From positions 37,192 through 89,106 of the forward strand of contig DXMJ01000006.1 in NCBI GenBank assembly GCA_019414265.1: DNA of 51,915 nt, given 5' to 3'. Made by a program: the position numbers and the translations under genes. Below the pieces are notes generated by a model. The model saw only the letters and a list, made by a program, of their open reading frames with translations. It was not told where the DNA came from and searched no databases. Below, in pieces: positions 23,081-32,089 of the stretch. How positions within the stretch are numbered: position 1 is the stretch's first letter; the number at the start of each line of letters is the position of its first letter. The stretch is from Collinsella sp. GTDB lineage: Bacteria; Actinomycetota; Coriobacteriia; Coriobacteriales; Coriobacteriaceae.

Positions 23081-26000
23081 CTACCGACGTTTGGTGAACA
23101 CGAACACGCCGACGATGGCGAGACCGATGACGCCGGCGGCAACGCCAACAATGGCGAGCGGGTTGGTGCCAGTCTCCTGCTCGGAAGCACTAGAGGACTT
23201 CTTAGCAGTGGTCGTGGAAGCAGCACCCGTATCGGACTTGGAATCGGACTTCTTGTCGGACTTGCTGTCCTTCTTATCAGACTTCTTGTCAGACTTCTTC
23301 TCGTCCTTCTTATCGGACTTATCGGTGTCCTTCTTGTCGGACTTGTTGTCCTTGGTCTCGGTCTTGGTCGACACCGTCGTCTTGGTCGTCGGCTTATGAC
23401 CCGGGGCGATAGCGCCGCCGGCCTGCTGGCCCTTCGTGCCAGAGCCGGAACCCGTGCCCGTGCCAGCACCGGAACCGTTGCCAGCGCCACCGTTGCCACC
23501 ATTAGTGCCAGAACCACCATTGCCGCCAGGGTTAACAGCATTCTTGGTCCACTTGGCATACAGCGTCAGATCGGCCGTCACCGGCGTACTGAAGTCATAC
23601 GCCTGCGTGCAAGCCTCATCGGTGAACCAACCGCCGAAAGTGTAGCCATCGCGCGTCGGATCGGCCGGCTTGACCAGCTTGCCGTCGGCCGTAGCAACAA
23701 ACTTAGTGTCGCAAGCAGACCCGCCGTTGGAATTAAAGGCAACCGTCCAAGACTCAACAGCCCCGAGCTTGAACAGCGTACCCGAATCATTGATGTAGTA
23801 GAGGTTGCCAGAAGCATCGGCAATGACCGGAGAGTCACAGTACTGGTAATGGCCAGCCGCATCATAAATCTGCGTCGCCTCTGCGTCGCCAAGCGTATAG
23901 CGATACACGCCACCGCCAGCAGAGTAGTTGACGTAATCCTTGCTATCCGCGCTGTTCACGGTGAAGTACACATAGGTCTTGCCGCCCTGAACACTCACCA
24001 GCGGAGTAGCAGCAATACCGTTGAGGCCAGCCGGCAGCGCCTTGCCGTCGGCAGCAGCGACCATCGTGGTCTTACCCGTCTTCAGGTTATAGAGAACCAG
24101 AGCAGAGCCAGTAGCCGTCTGTCCGCCGACAATCAGATTGTCGCCAGAGACCGCCGGGGCGCTCATGTTATTCGTAAGACCCAGGTCGACCGTCTTCTGC
24201 TCGCTCAGCATGCCCTTCGCCGAAAGCGAAATCACATGGAGCTTTCCATCGTGCGTCATCTGATAGAAGGTCGAGCCATTGGACGGATCGGCGACGCAGT
24301 CAGCGTTCGCAAGGGCGCCGAGTTTCATGGTCGAAACGACATCGCCCGTCGTCTTATCAATGCACTTAAGCGTACCCGCGCTCGTAGGAACGATGGCATA
24401 CTTATCCGTCAAAGCCGCACCAGTCCAGTAATAGCCCTCGGCAGGGTCGATGTTCTGCCAAGAAACTTCGCCCGTGGCAATCTTAATGCGCGCAAAGGAG
24501 CCGTTGCCGTAGGTCGCGTTGTAATTCTCGTCATACGAAATATCGACCGAGCCTACATAGACGTACTCGCCGTCCGAAACGACGGTGCAGGAGCTCTGCG
24601 TCAAGTCCGTCAAACCAGGCGTCAGCCACTTGCAGATCAGCTTGTCAGCAGTAATCGCCTGGACCGCACCGCCGTTGAGCGGAACGATGATAAGGCCATT
24701 GGTATAGATCGGACGAGAGGTATAGCTCACCTTGGAGGCAAGCGGCGCAGAGGCAACCTTTTTGCCCGTGGACGAATCGATCTTAATGAGCTCGTTCTCG
24801 GTCGCGATGTACACAAAGCCGTTAGCGATGACAGGTTCGCTGCAGTTGGCATACTGCTGGCCAGACTCGGCCTTCCAATCGAAGGCCCACTTAAGACCAG
24901 CGGCCTGCGCAGGCGTCTTGGCATCCGTTACGGTCGAACCGTTGCCACTGTTGCCGTAGCCGGCCCACTCGGTATCCCAATCAGGAGTCGTCGCACTCGG
25001 GTTCACGGCGATCTTGTCGGGATCGGGCATGGCCGAATCGTCGGTGGTATAGGCAAGCGTAACCTTATCGCCGCTCTTGAGCGTAATCTGATTGGCGCAG
25101 AGTAAGGAGGGCTCTCCATTGATATACAGATGCCAATATTTATTGGTCGCAGCATCCCAGACATACGGTTTGTGATCGAACGGCGAAGTAATGGAATTCA
25201 GGAACCAGTATGCACCGCTCTGGGAGGCGTTGTAATCAACGCTCTTCGCCTTCAGAACCGTCTCAATAAGGTCCTGGGCCGTAGAGCCTTCGGGCAGAGA
25301 AACATTGCTTGCCGAGCCCCAGCGAGTATTGTTGCCGTTGACATCGGGGCCGATAACATCGACAGACCCAAGAACCTGGCCAGGAAGGGCATCGGCGTCA
25401 GCACCATACATAAAGCTGACGGCATCGCCCTCATGGAGCTCGTAGGCACCGGCGCCAACGTCGGCGAGCTTGTACTTTACGTCGGACTTGCCCTTTACGT
25501 AGAAGCGCCAATAGCTATTGGTCGCAGCATCATAGCCACAATAGGACTCATCATCGAACGGCGAATAAATGCCGTTGAGGAACCAGCCCCAAGACGATTC
25601 GCCAGCATCGAGCTTAAGGCCGGTCTGCTCAAGGAGATCCTTGGCAGTAGAGCCCGCCTTGAGACTCGTCTGACCCGTCGAAGCCCAAACCTGCTGCTTG
25701 CCGTCCTTGTCCTTGCCAAGCACCTGAACGGAAGCATGGACAGAATCGGACGGCAACTGGTCGCCCCAGCCACCGTAGAACCACGTGACGGTATCGCCGG
25801 CATGGATGGTGACATTGTCCGCCGTATAGTCACTCGACTTGCCGTTGATAAACAGCTGCCAATAGGTCGAATAATCGAGCGGCGTACCCAGCTCAACACC
25901 GTTGTACTTAAGGCTCAGAATGAAGGAGCCCGCAGCAACGGCGTCAATATCATTCGCCTCAAGCGCGACCTTCGTAAGGTCAAGTGCGCTCGAGCCGGAG

Positions 26001-26971
26001 GTCACCACATACTGCGCGTTATCGACCCAAGTCTGAGTCTTGCCCTGGGCATCGCGACCAATGACGGTCACATTTGCGGCAACCTGGTCCTTAACGACAG
26101 GGGACGAGCTACCAGCCGTATAGGCAAACTCAATCTTCTGCCCCTGGGTGAGCTTGACGCTGCTCGCACCAACCGAGGAAGACGCGCCGTCGACGAACAG
26201 CTGCCAGAAGGCATAAGTCGTCGGATCGTAGGCAAGCGTGCGACCATCGCTCGGGGATGTGATGCTTTCGAGGTAGAAACCGTATGCCGTGTTCGGTTCG
26301 TACTTCGCCTTGAAGCCCGTCTTCTCCTGCAGCTTAATGAAGGCATCCGCAGCCGTCGCGCCCTCGTCGAGCTTGAGCTGCGTAGGCGCCACCCAGGTCT
26401 GAGCCTTGCCGTCGGCATCGGTGCCGATAATCGAGAACGAGACCTCGACTTGCTTCTTGGCGACATCGCCAGTTTCTGTCGGGTTCTCCGTCTGAACGGC
26501 AGCCGCGGCGGCAGATCCTGCTTGGCCAGCGGATGCCGTCGAAGACTGCTCGCTCGTAGCAGGGCTCTCCCCCGTCGCCGAGCCTTCGTCGCCAGTTGCT
26601 GCCTCTGTTATGGCTGCACTACCTGCAGGCGCGCCCTCGGAATCCGAAACCTCGGCGCCGCTCTGCTCAGCGGTGCCGCCCGCAAGCGCTGCGTCCTCGC
26701 CCGGCGTCGCAGCCTGAGCCACGGCCTCGGCAATGCCCTCGGCGCCCTCGGCCCACAACTGAGCCGGCGTGGTGCCAAAGGCCATCGCGAAGGCCAGGAA
26801 TGCCACCAGGCCGCGCTTGGCTACACCGCGTGCAATCGCGCCACGGCGATGCAACGAGACGCGCTCGCGCTCGTCCTCAAACATATCCATTTGTCCCCCA
26901 TTGTCTGTACTTGGAGCGTTGCCTTGAGGCTGCCCCGCGTCATCGCGCATGTTGCGCTCGAGTTCCCCCAT
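23081..26971 (-). CDS. Large cell-surface protein: four DUF4430-like domains, PQQ-type beta-propeller, InlB-like repeat
   Basis: 1296 residues. Signal peptide at about 45-74 (GLVAFLAFAMAFGTTPAQLWA). An Ala/Glu/Gly-rich linker leads to four DUF4430-like domains at about 175-295, 298-402, 412-525 and 535-645, each with a late (W/F)xL(F/Y)(V/I)xG-type segment and a final aromatic strand. Residues 690-1075 form a PQQ/YncE-like propeller (repeated GxVYVG, DKTTGDVVS, GNLYYI strands). Residues 1075-1143 are a Listeria-Bacteroides InlB-type repeat (GYTFGGWFTDEACTQAYDF). A Gly/Asn then Lys/Asp/Ser-rich wall-spanning region ends in a membrane helix and KRR; the TG before the helix recalls a sortase site but is not canonical. 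A cobalamin riboswitch lies upstream. Confidence 0.85.
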   Translation of the reverse strand: MGELERNMRDDAGQPQGNAPSTDNGGQMDMFEDERERVSLHRRGAIARGVAKRGLVAFLAFAMAFGTTPAQLWAEGAEGIAEAVAQAATPGEDAALAGGTAEQSGAEVSDSEGAPAGSAAITEAATGDEGSATGESPATSEQSSTASAGQAGSAAAAAVQTENPTETGDVAKKQVEVSFSIIGTDADGKAQTWVAPTQLKLDEGATAADAFIKLQEKTGFKAKYEPNTAYGFYLESITSPSDGRTLAYDPTTYAFWQLFVDGASSSVGASSVKLTQGQKIEFAYTAGSSSPVVKDQVAANVTVIGRDAQGKTQTWVDNAQYVVTSGSSALDLTKVALEANDIDAVAAGSFILSLKYNGVELGTPLDYSTYWQLFINGKSSDYTADNVTIHAGDTVTWFYGGWGDQLPSDSVHASVQVLGKDKDGKQQVWASTGQTSLKAGSTAKDLLEQTGLKLDAGESSWGWFLNGIYSPFDDESYCGYDAATNSYWRFYVKGKSDVKYKLADVGAGAYELHEGDAVSFMYGADADALPGQVLGSVDVIGPDVNGNNTRWGSASNVSLPEGSTAQDLIETVLKAKSVDYNASQSGAYWFLNSITSPFDHKPYVWDAATNKYWHLYINGEPSLLCANQITLKSGDKVTLAYTTDDSAMPDPDKIAVNPSATTPDWDTEWAGYGNSGNGSTVTDAKTPAQAAGLKWAFDWKAESGQQYANCSEPVIANGFVYIATENELIKIDSSTGKKVASAPLASKVSYTSRPIYTNGLIIVPLNGGAVQAITADKLICKWLTPGLTDLTQSSCTVVSDGEYVYVGSVDISYDENYNATYGNGSFARIKIATGEVSWQNIDPAEGYYWTGAALTDKYAIVPTSAGTLKCIDKTTGDVVSTMKLGALANADCVADPSNGSTFYQMTHDGKLHVISLSAKGMLSEQKTVDLGLTNNMSAPAVSGDNLIVGGQTATGSALVLYNLKTGKTTMVAAADGKALPAGLNGIAATPLVSVQGGKTYVYFTVNSADSKDYVNYSAGGGVYRYTLGDAEATQIYDAAGHYQYCDSPVIADASGNLYYINDSGTLFKLGAVESWTVAFNSNGGSACDTKFVATADGKLVKPADPTRDGYTFGGWFTDEACTQAYDFSTPVTADLTLYAKWTKNAVNPGGNGGSGTNGGNGGAGNGSGAGTGTGSGSGTKGQQAGGAIAPGHKPTTKTTVSTKTETKDNKSDKKDTDKSDKKDEKKSDKKSDKKDSKSDKKSDSKSDTGAASTTTAKKSSSASEQETGTNPLAIVGVAAGVIGLAIVGVFVFTKRR

Positions 26972-27032
26972 CGGGATCTCTCTTCCCTCCAGAGCCCTAT
27001 GCACACCGGCAGCATACGCCGCAGCCGCATGC

Positions 27033-27213
27033 AAGATGGGAGGCGATCCGACTTAACCTTAACGGCTCAGGCGCGCCGTCCGATCTGCGACGCGAACATC
27101 CCGAGCCAAGAGGAATTACGGTTACTGGTACAGCCGGGGACTTGCACCCCGATTCTCCCAAACGCGCAGGAAAACCGCGCATTCGTGCGTCTCCGCACCA
27201 CCATCTAGGCCAT
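27033..27213 (-). ncRNA. Cobalamin (B12) riboswitch
   Basis: The conserved core is readable on the minus strand: GGGAGAAT at 27152-27159, then GGGGTGCAAGTCCCC, then GGCTGTACCAGTAACCGTAA ending near 27114, and a B12-box-like AAGTCGGATCGCCTCCC at 27036-27052. These match, in order, the aptamer core of cobalamin riboswitches. Downstream, the Shine-Dalgarno region of the large DUF4430 protein (GGAGGGA) can pair with TCCC just before the ATG, which suggests translational control. It should repress the two DUF4430 genes when cobalamin is plentiful. Confidence 0.88.
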
Positions 27214-27216
27214 CGA

Positions 27217-27244
27217 TTATTACCGTCAGTATGGTATCACGCAA
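27217..27244 (-). promoter_or_regulatory. Candidate promoter of the riboswitch-DUF4430 operon
   Basis: TTGCGT (27239-27244) and TAATAA (27217-27222) are spaced 16 bp on the minus strand and would start transcription just at the 5' edge of the riboswitch. The -35 overlaps the A-run end of the upstream terminator. Confidence 0.45.
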
Positions 27245-27270
27245 AAGGGCCTCGCACGCAGGCGAAGCCC
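27243..27270 (-). terminator. Intrinsic terminator of the UbiB gene
   Basis: On the minus strand GGGCTTCGC (27262-27270) pairs with GCGAGGCCC (27247-27255), one G-U pair, loop CTGCGT, followed by TTTT. It lies about 50 bases after the UbiB stop. Confidence 0.75.
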
Positions 27271-27321
27271 AAGGTAAAAGCTATTGTTTGCGATAGGAGA
27301 ATGCGGTGACGGCCGCAGCCT

Positions 27322-29085
27322 CTAGTGCTTGCCGCCGTGGCTGTTGAGCCAGATATTGCGACCCAGCATAAGCGCCAGCACCAGCGCGCTCACGTAGCCC
27401 ATAAAGCCAATGACCGGGATACCAAACACAACCGGCTCGATGCGTGCGTAGTACACCACCGACGAACCGATAAACAGGCCGGCGATCACAATTGCCATCG
27501 ACATGCGGTCGATAATTCCGCCCAGCTGTCGCAGCGCCTTATCGCTGCTCATAATCTGCGTGTTCACCTTAAGCTGGCCGCGCGTGAGCATACGCGAAGC
27601 CAAGCCCAGATACTCGGCCGCCTCGAGCGAACCCTTGGCCGCGCGATAGCTGCTCGCGGCAAGATCGCGTCCCATATCACGCACGCGCGCATAGGTGCTT
27701 TTTTCGTTTTTGATATGCGTCTGGATAATCTGGATCATGTTGACGTTGGGCATGTACTCGGTCAACAGGCCCTCGAGCGTCACCATGCCGCGGGCGAACA
27801 TCGTCACCACACTCGGCAGCTCAACGTCGTTTTTGCGCGCCAGGTTTAACAGCGAGGTCAAAAACTCGCCGATGTCCAAATCCTTCAGGTCAAGGCCCGC
27901 AAAGTCAGCCACGATAAAGTCAAGATCGGACAAAAAGGCCGAATGATCGAGCTCAGCCGAGTCGCCACGCGTCACGGCGAAGCGCATGAGCGAATCCTTG
28001 AGCTTGGGCACGTCACCCTCGGCCACGGCGAAAATCATGTCCTTGACGATACCGCGATCGTGACTCGACATGCGTCCGACCATGCCCAAGTCGATAAAGT
28101 AAACGATGCCGTCCTTGAGAATAATGTTTCCCGCATGCGGGTCGGCATGGAAAAAGCCGTCGTCGAGCACCTGCGTCGAGTAGTCCTCGACAATCGCGGC
28201 ACCGATCTTTTCCAAGTCATAGCCCTCGGCCACCAAGCGTTCAGGATCGGCGATCGAAATGCCGTCGACGTAGTCCATAACCACCACGTGCTCGGTGCAC
28301 AGGTCCAGATAGGATTTAGGGCACGTCACGCCATGAACGCTCTTATGGAACTCGTAGAAGTCGTTGAGGTTTTTGGCCTCGGCCAAAAAGTTGGTCTCCT
28401 CGCGAAACGAAGTCCACAACTCCTCGACTACGCCGTGCAGATCAACGAATTGATCGGTGTTGACGAACTTGGAAACGATACGCACCACCGAGCGGATGAT
28501 ATCGATGTCCTGTGCCATAACCTGCTGCGCACCGGGGCGCTGCACCTTGACGGCCACGTCCTCGCCCGTCACCAGACGAGCGCGGTGCACCTGCGCGAGT
28601 GATGCGCTACCAAGCGGATTGGGGTCGATCGCATCGAACATCTCCCCCAGGCGCAGGCCGTATTCTTCTTCCAGACAACTGAGTACGACCTCGTACGGCA
28701 CCGGCTCCACGTCGGACCGCAGACGACGCAGCTCGTCGCAAAAGCGTTGCGGCAGAATCTCGGACCGGTTAGCCAGAATCTGCCCCATCTTAACGAACAT
28801 GGGGCCGAGTTCCTCGAGCAGGCGGCGCAAACGAACCGGCGTGAGGTTATCCCACACGCGGTACTTTTTGACCAGGCGAACAATCTGCCCGATGCGCTCG
28901 CGGCGACCCGCCGGCGTGAGCTGGTATTCCTCATCCGGCGCCATCGCCTCGGGCTCCTCGGGGACCATATCGACAGCGCGCGGCTTCTTGCGAGCGCCCG
29001 AGACGGCGGCGTCGACCTCATCGACAACCGCCGCCTCGTCACCCAAGGGATCTAGATTGTTGTAATCGGTGGTGGAATCTGCCAT
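27322..29085 (-). CDS. ABC1/UbiB (AarF) family atypical kinase
   Basis: 587 residues. The UbiB-specific KxGQ motif is present (FVKMGQILANR, about 95), followed by the Ala-rich nucleotide loop LGSASLAQVH, the conserved Lys in VAVKVQRPG, FFHADPHAGN with the catalytic region and YFIDLGMVG with the metal-binding Asp. Two membrane helices close the C-terminus. In E. coli and mitochondria the family supports ubiquinone synthesis; in anaerobes without ubiquinone its role in isoprenoid-lipid handling is unknown. It follows the phasin-like gene by 8 bp and its start has only a weak site, so coupling is likely. Confidence 0.88.
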   Translation of the reverse strand: MADSTTDYNNLDPLGDEAAVVDEVDAAVSGARKKPRAVDMVPEEPEAMAPDEEYQLTPAGRRERIGQIVRLVKKYRVWDNLTPVRLRRLLEELGPMFVKMGQILANRSEILPQRFCDELRRLRSDVEPVPYEVVLSCLEEEYGLRLGEMFDAIDPNPLGSASLAQVHRARLVTGEDVAVKVQRPGAQQVMAQDIDIIRSVVRIVSKFVNTDQFVDLHGVVEELWTSFREETNFLAEAKNLNDFYEFHKSVHGVTCPKSYLDLCTEHVVVMDYVDGISIADPERLVAEGYDLEKIGAAIVEDYSTQVLDDGFFHADPHAGNIILKDGIVYFIDLGMVGRMSSHDRGIVKDMIFAVAEGDVPKLKDSLMRFAVTRGDSAELDHSAFLSDLDFIVADFAGLDLKDLDIGEFLTSLLNLARKNDVELPSVVTMFARGMVTLEGLLTEYMPNVNMIQIIQTHIKNEKSTYARVRDMGRDLAASSYRAAKGSLEAAEYLGLASRMLTRGQLKVNTQIMSSDKALRQLGGIIDRMSMAIVIAGLFIGSSVVYYARIEPVVFGIPVIGFMGYVSALVLALMLGRNIWLNSHGGKH

Positions 29086-29093
29086 CTGCGCTG

Positions 29094-29510
29094 CTACTCG
29101 ACCTCTTCGGTATCCTTCGCATCGTCGGGCTCAACGGACTCGACGGGCACCGAGGTCACGTTGTCCTCGACCGAATCGACGATGTCGCGCACATGGGCCA
29201 GGAAGGCCGTGCGCTCGGGAGCGGTCATAACGCGGACGCGGGCAAGGATGAGCTCGTCGAGCACGCGCTGGGCCGCGGTCTCGCCCTGCATGCCCAAGCG
29301 CTCGGTCAGATCGGAGATGGTGCCACCGGCCTGCTCGAACATGTCGGACACACTGCGGGCGATATCGGGGGTGGCGGTGTCCTTGCGCACCTGTTCGCCC
29401 TTGGTATTAAGGTCGTCGAGGACCTTCTTGCCGCCTTCGACGGCAACGGCGGCAGCGCCAAAGCCAACGTTGATGGCGCCGTTAACAAGCTGATCGAGTT
29501 TCATAACCAT
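29094..29510 (-). CDS. Phasin-like coiled-coil protein
   Basis: 138 residues. An amphipathic N-terminal region (LVNGAINVGFGAAAVAVEGGKKVLDDL) leads to a helical, charged central part and an acidic tail (DDAKDTEEVE). The profile resembles phasin-type or poly(hydroxyalkanoate)-granule-associated helical proteins, but membership is uncertain. The ATG at 29510 (MVMKL) stands 6 bases after GGAG. It lies directly upstream of the UbiB-type kinase, which suggests that the two act together, perhaps at the membrane. Confidence 0.6.
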   Translation of the reverse strand: MVMKLDQLVNGAINVGFGAAAVAVEGGKKVLDDLNTKGEQVRKDTATPDIARSVSDMFEQAGGTISDLTERLGMQGETAAQRVLDELILARVRVMTAPERTAFLAHVRDIVDSVEDNVTSVPVESVEPDDAKDTEEVE

Positions 29511-29609
29511 GGTTGTCTCCAATCACAAACAACTGCATTGGCGTTCTTGTACCCAAGATTGAGTGAAAGCGACAAAGCGTTTTAGCGCTATTCGATCGAC
29601 GGGAAATCC

Positions 29610-31133
29610 CTACCTCACGTTGTCGTTCATCGCGAAAGAGTTCTTCATGGCGCAGCTCGTGGTGTAGAGCACCTTACCCAGTAGAGCATCGGTCTCTACG
29701 CGAACACGCTCGGCAAAGGCCTCATTGGCGCGTGCAAGTTCGGCAGGTACCTCGGCCTCAGGCAGAGCGGCTACGGCAGCATCGACGTCATGGATCTGCT
29801 TGTGGCCCATGCCACCGACCTTCTCCTGATAATCCTCGACCGCGCGACCGCACTCATGGAAGCGGACGTCGGCCAGCGCGCCGATCAGGCGGTTGGCCCA
29901 GTAGAAGTTTTCGGACGTCACGCGAGCCTGCGTGTCGGCATAGTACTCGGGCATGGTCTCGACGTTGGCGTACAGCGGAACCAGCGCGTTAAACGAGTTG
30001 GAGCCAAAGGCCATCCACTGCACGGCGCGGTAGGCCGGCTGCGCATAGGGGCGCAGCTGCAGCACGGCGAGCTGGCTGTTACGGTTGATGCCGATGGGAC
30101 GATAGGCGCCGCGTGTGGCGGGCGTACCCTTGCTGCCGTAGCAGTCGTACTCCGTGCCCTGGTAGTGGCTCGAAAGCACGTACTTGATGTCCTCGATGGT
30201 CACCTTGCGCTCAGGCACGCGGCTCCAGGGGATGTCATCGCTCTCGGGCGTGTAGTCGGCCTCGGGACCGTCCCACACATCGCTGGGGTTAAGGCAGCGC
30301 TGCATATACCAGGCGCGCGGCGTGTTGTAGACGTGGTCGCTGTCGCTGTGCGAGCCAAAGGCCTCGCGCGGGTTGAAGACCGCGGCCGGACCGTCGCCCT
30401 CGACGCCCAGCGTCAGGTCCAGATGCCACTCGGCCATCCAGGAGCGCAGGTCGGCGGAGCACATGTGGTCGGCCTGGGCGCCCTCGGCGTCATCCAGGTC
30501 AAAGCTATCGATACCCAGCTGGTTGGGCATGGTCACATAAGCGTCATCGGGCACGCGCTTGGCGATCCAGTGGTGACCGCCGATGGTCTCGAGCCACCAG
30601 ATCTCGTCCACGTCGCTAAAGGCGATGCCGTTGTTCTCGTAGGTGCCATAACGCTCGAGCAGGTCACCCAGAATGCGTACGCCGTCGCGGGCGGATTTGG
30701 CATATGGCAGCACCAGGGTCACCATGTCCTCCTCGCCCAGACCGCCGGGCTGCGCCGGAACATAGCCGTCCTCGCCCTCGTTGCCCTTGGCGGGCACGTA
30801 GTCGACGAGCGGGTCGGCGCCGCGAACGCGCTCGTTGGTGGTGAGCGTCTCGGTTGCGGACATGCCCACATTGAGCTCGTTGAAACCGGCCTCGGCCCAG
30901 ATGCCGTGGCCCGGGACAACATCGGGGACGCTCGTGTAGCGCATGGGGTTATCGGGCAGCTCAACGGTCAGGTGACTCAGGACGCTCGTGTAGACGCGCG
31001 GCTGCTCGTCGGGATGCACCACGCGCATGCGCTTGGGCTCAAACACCCCGTTGGACGAGTCCTCGTTGCGAGCAACCAACGTCGACCCGTCGTAGCTCGC
31101 GTTCTTACCAACCAAAATCGTTGTGCACGGCAT
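29610..31133 (-). CDS. C69 family dipeptidase (PepD-type, N-terminal nucleophile)
   Basis: 507 residues. The N-terminus MPCTTILVGKNASYDGSTLVARNED is the signature of family C69/U34: Cys at position 3 becomes the N-terminal nucleophile after processing. Further family blocks include GWAEAGFNELNVGMSATET-like (IWAEAGFNELNVGMSATET), DEIWWLETIGGHHW and IGINRNSQLAVLQLRP. No signal peptide is visible, so it is probably cytoplasmic. The ATG at 31133 stands 6 bases after AAGGAGG; the ATG at 31139 overlaps that site and is rejected. Confidence 0.9.
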   Translation of the reverse strand: MPCTTILVGKNASYDGSTLVARNEDSSNGVFEPKRMRVVHPDEQPRVYTSVLSHLTVELPDNPMRYTSVPDVVPGHGIWAEAGFNELNVGMSATETLTTNERVRGADPLVDYVPAKGNEGEDGYVPAQPGGLGEEDMVTLVLPYAKSARDGVRILGDLLERYGTYENNGIAFSDVDEIWWLETIGGHHWIAKRVPDDAYVTMPNQLGIDSFDLDDAEGAQADHMCSADLRSWMAEWHLDLTLGVEGDGPAAVFNPREAFGSHSDSDHVYNTPRAWYMQRCLNPSDVWDGPEADYTPESDDIPWSRVPERKVTIEDIKYVLSSHYQGTEYDCYGSKGTPATRGAYRPIGINRNSQLAVLQLRPYAQPAYRAVQWMAFGSNSFNALVPLYANVETMPEYYADTQARVTSENFYWANRLIGALADVRFHECGRAVEDYQEKVGGMGHKQIHDVDAAVAALPEAEVPAELARANEAFAERVRVETDALLGKVLYTTSCAMKNSFAMNDNVR

Positions 31134-31232
31134 GCGCATCCTCCTTGAGCGAAGAAATCAAACGATAACAGTGTATCGCTTCGGCGCAGAAAGGGCGAAA
31201 CCGCGGCCTCGGCAGCCCTTGTGGTCAAAAGC

Positions 31233-32087
31233 CTATTTCGATGCGCGCTCGGCCGCCTCGATCACGTGTTTGGCGAGGATCGCCGTCGTCACAGCGCCCA
31301 CGCCGCCCGGCACGGGCGTGATGGCGTTAACAACCGGCTCCGCAGCATCAAAATCGACGTCCCCGACCAGCTTGCCAGCGGCCTCGCCCCAATTAATGCC
31401 AACATCGATGATCGTCTGGTCCTCGCGAATGGCATCCACGCCAATCGTGTGCGCGCGTCCAACGGCGGCAACCACAATGTCGGCAGCACGGCACTCGGCA
31501 GCAAGGTCGCGCGTATGCGTATGGCACGTCGTCACGGTCGCATTGCGCGCCGTAAGCATGGCGGCAACAGGACGCCCGATCACCAGCGAGCGCCCGACCA
31601 CAGCAACCTTAGCTCCATCCAGCTCAACGCCGTAATGATCCAGCAAAGCAAGCACGGCTTCGGCTGTGCAGGGGGCAAAACCCTCGCCGCGCCCCGAAAG
31701 CGTGGTGAGCAGCGAAGCCGGCGTCATGGAGTCAACGTCTTTGGCAGGATCGAGTGCCGCGGCAACCGCGTCCTCGTCAAGGCCGGCGGGCAGCGGGCGG
31801 AACATCAGGCAGCCATGAACAGACGAATCGGTATTGATGTCCTCGATGGCCGCCAACAGCTCGTCCTGCGAAACATCGGCGGGAAGCAAAACGCGGCGAG
31901 CTTCAATGCCAACCTTCTCGCAGCGCTTGAGCGCACCGCGCTCGTAGGATAGGTCGTCCTCGCGTTCACCCACACGCACGATAGCCGACGTCGGAACAAC
32001 GCCCCGCTCGCGCAGGGCTGCGCAGCGAGCAGCAAGTTCCTCAGTCAACGCGCGAGCAACGGGGGCACCCTTCAGCAGTTCAGCCAT
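31233..32087 (-). CDS. folD: FolD-type methylenetetrahydrofolate dehydrogenase, variant with altered cyclohydrolase residues
   Basis: 284 residues. The Rossmann part is standard (VVGRSLVIGRPVAAML, PVPGGVGAVTTAIL), and KDVD with the conserved Asp is kept. At the site where E. coli FolD has the catalytic Lys (YVASK) this protein reads YERGA, and where it has VQLPLP this one reads MFRPLP, so the catalytic Lys and Gln are missing. The gene lies 2 bp after an FTCD/FchA-like cyclohydrolase gene, which probably provides the missing cyclohydrolase step. GAGGGG precedes the ATG at 32087. Confidence 0.88.
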   Translation of the reverse strand: MAELLKGAPVARALTEELAARCAALRERGVVPTSAIVRVGEREDDLSYERGALKRCEKVGIEARRVLLPADVSQDELLAAIEDINTDSSVHGCLMFRPLPAGLDEDAVAAALDPAKDVDSMTPASLLTTLSGRGEGFAPCTAEAVLALLDHYGVELDGAKVAVVGRSLVIGRPVAAMLTARNATVTTCHTHTRDLAAECRAADIVVAAVGRAHTIGVDAIREDQTIIDVGINWGEAAGKLVGDVDFDAAEPVVNAITPVPGGVGAVTTAILAKHVIEAAERASK

Positions 32088-32089
32088 GG

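Noticed and set aside
22892..25105. Very long plus-strand frames opposite the DUF4430 genes
   Set aside because: Antisense shadow frames caused by high GC; composition is Arg/Ala/Gly-rich and no start signals are present, while the minus strand encodes clear domains.
24990..26000. Tandem similarity inside the large surface protein considered as a DNA repeat array
   Set aside because: The similarity is at protein level between DUF4430 domains; DNA identity is not high enough to call a repeat.
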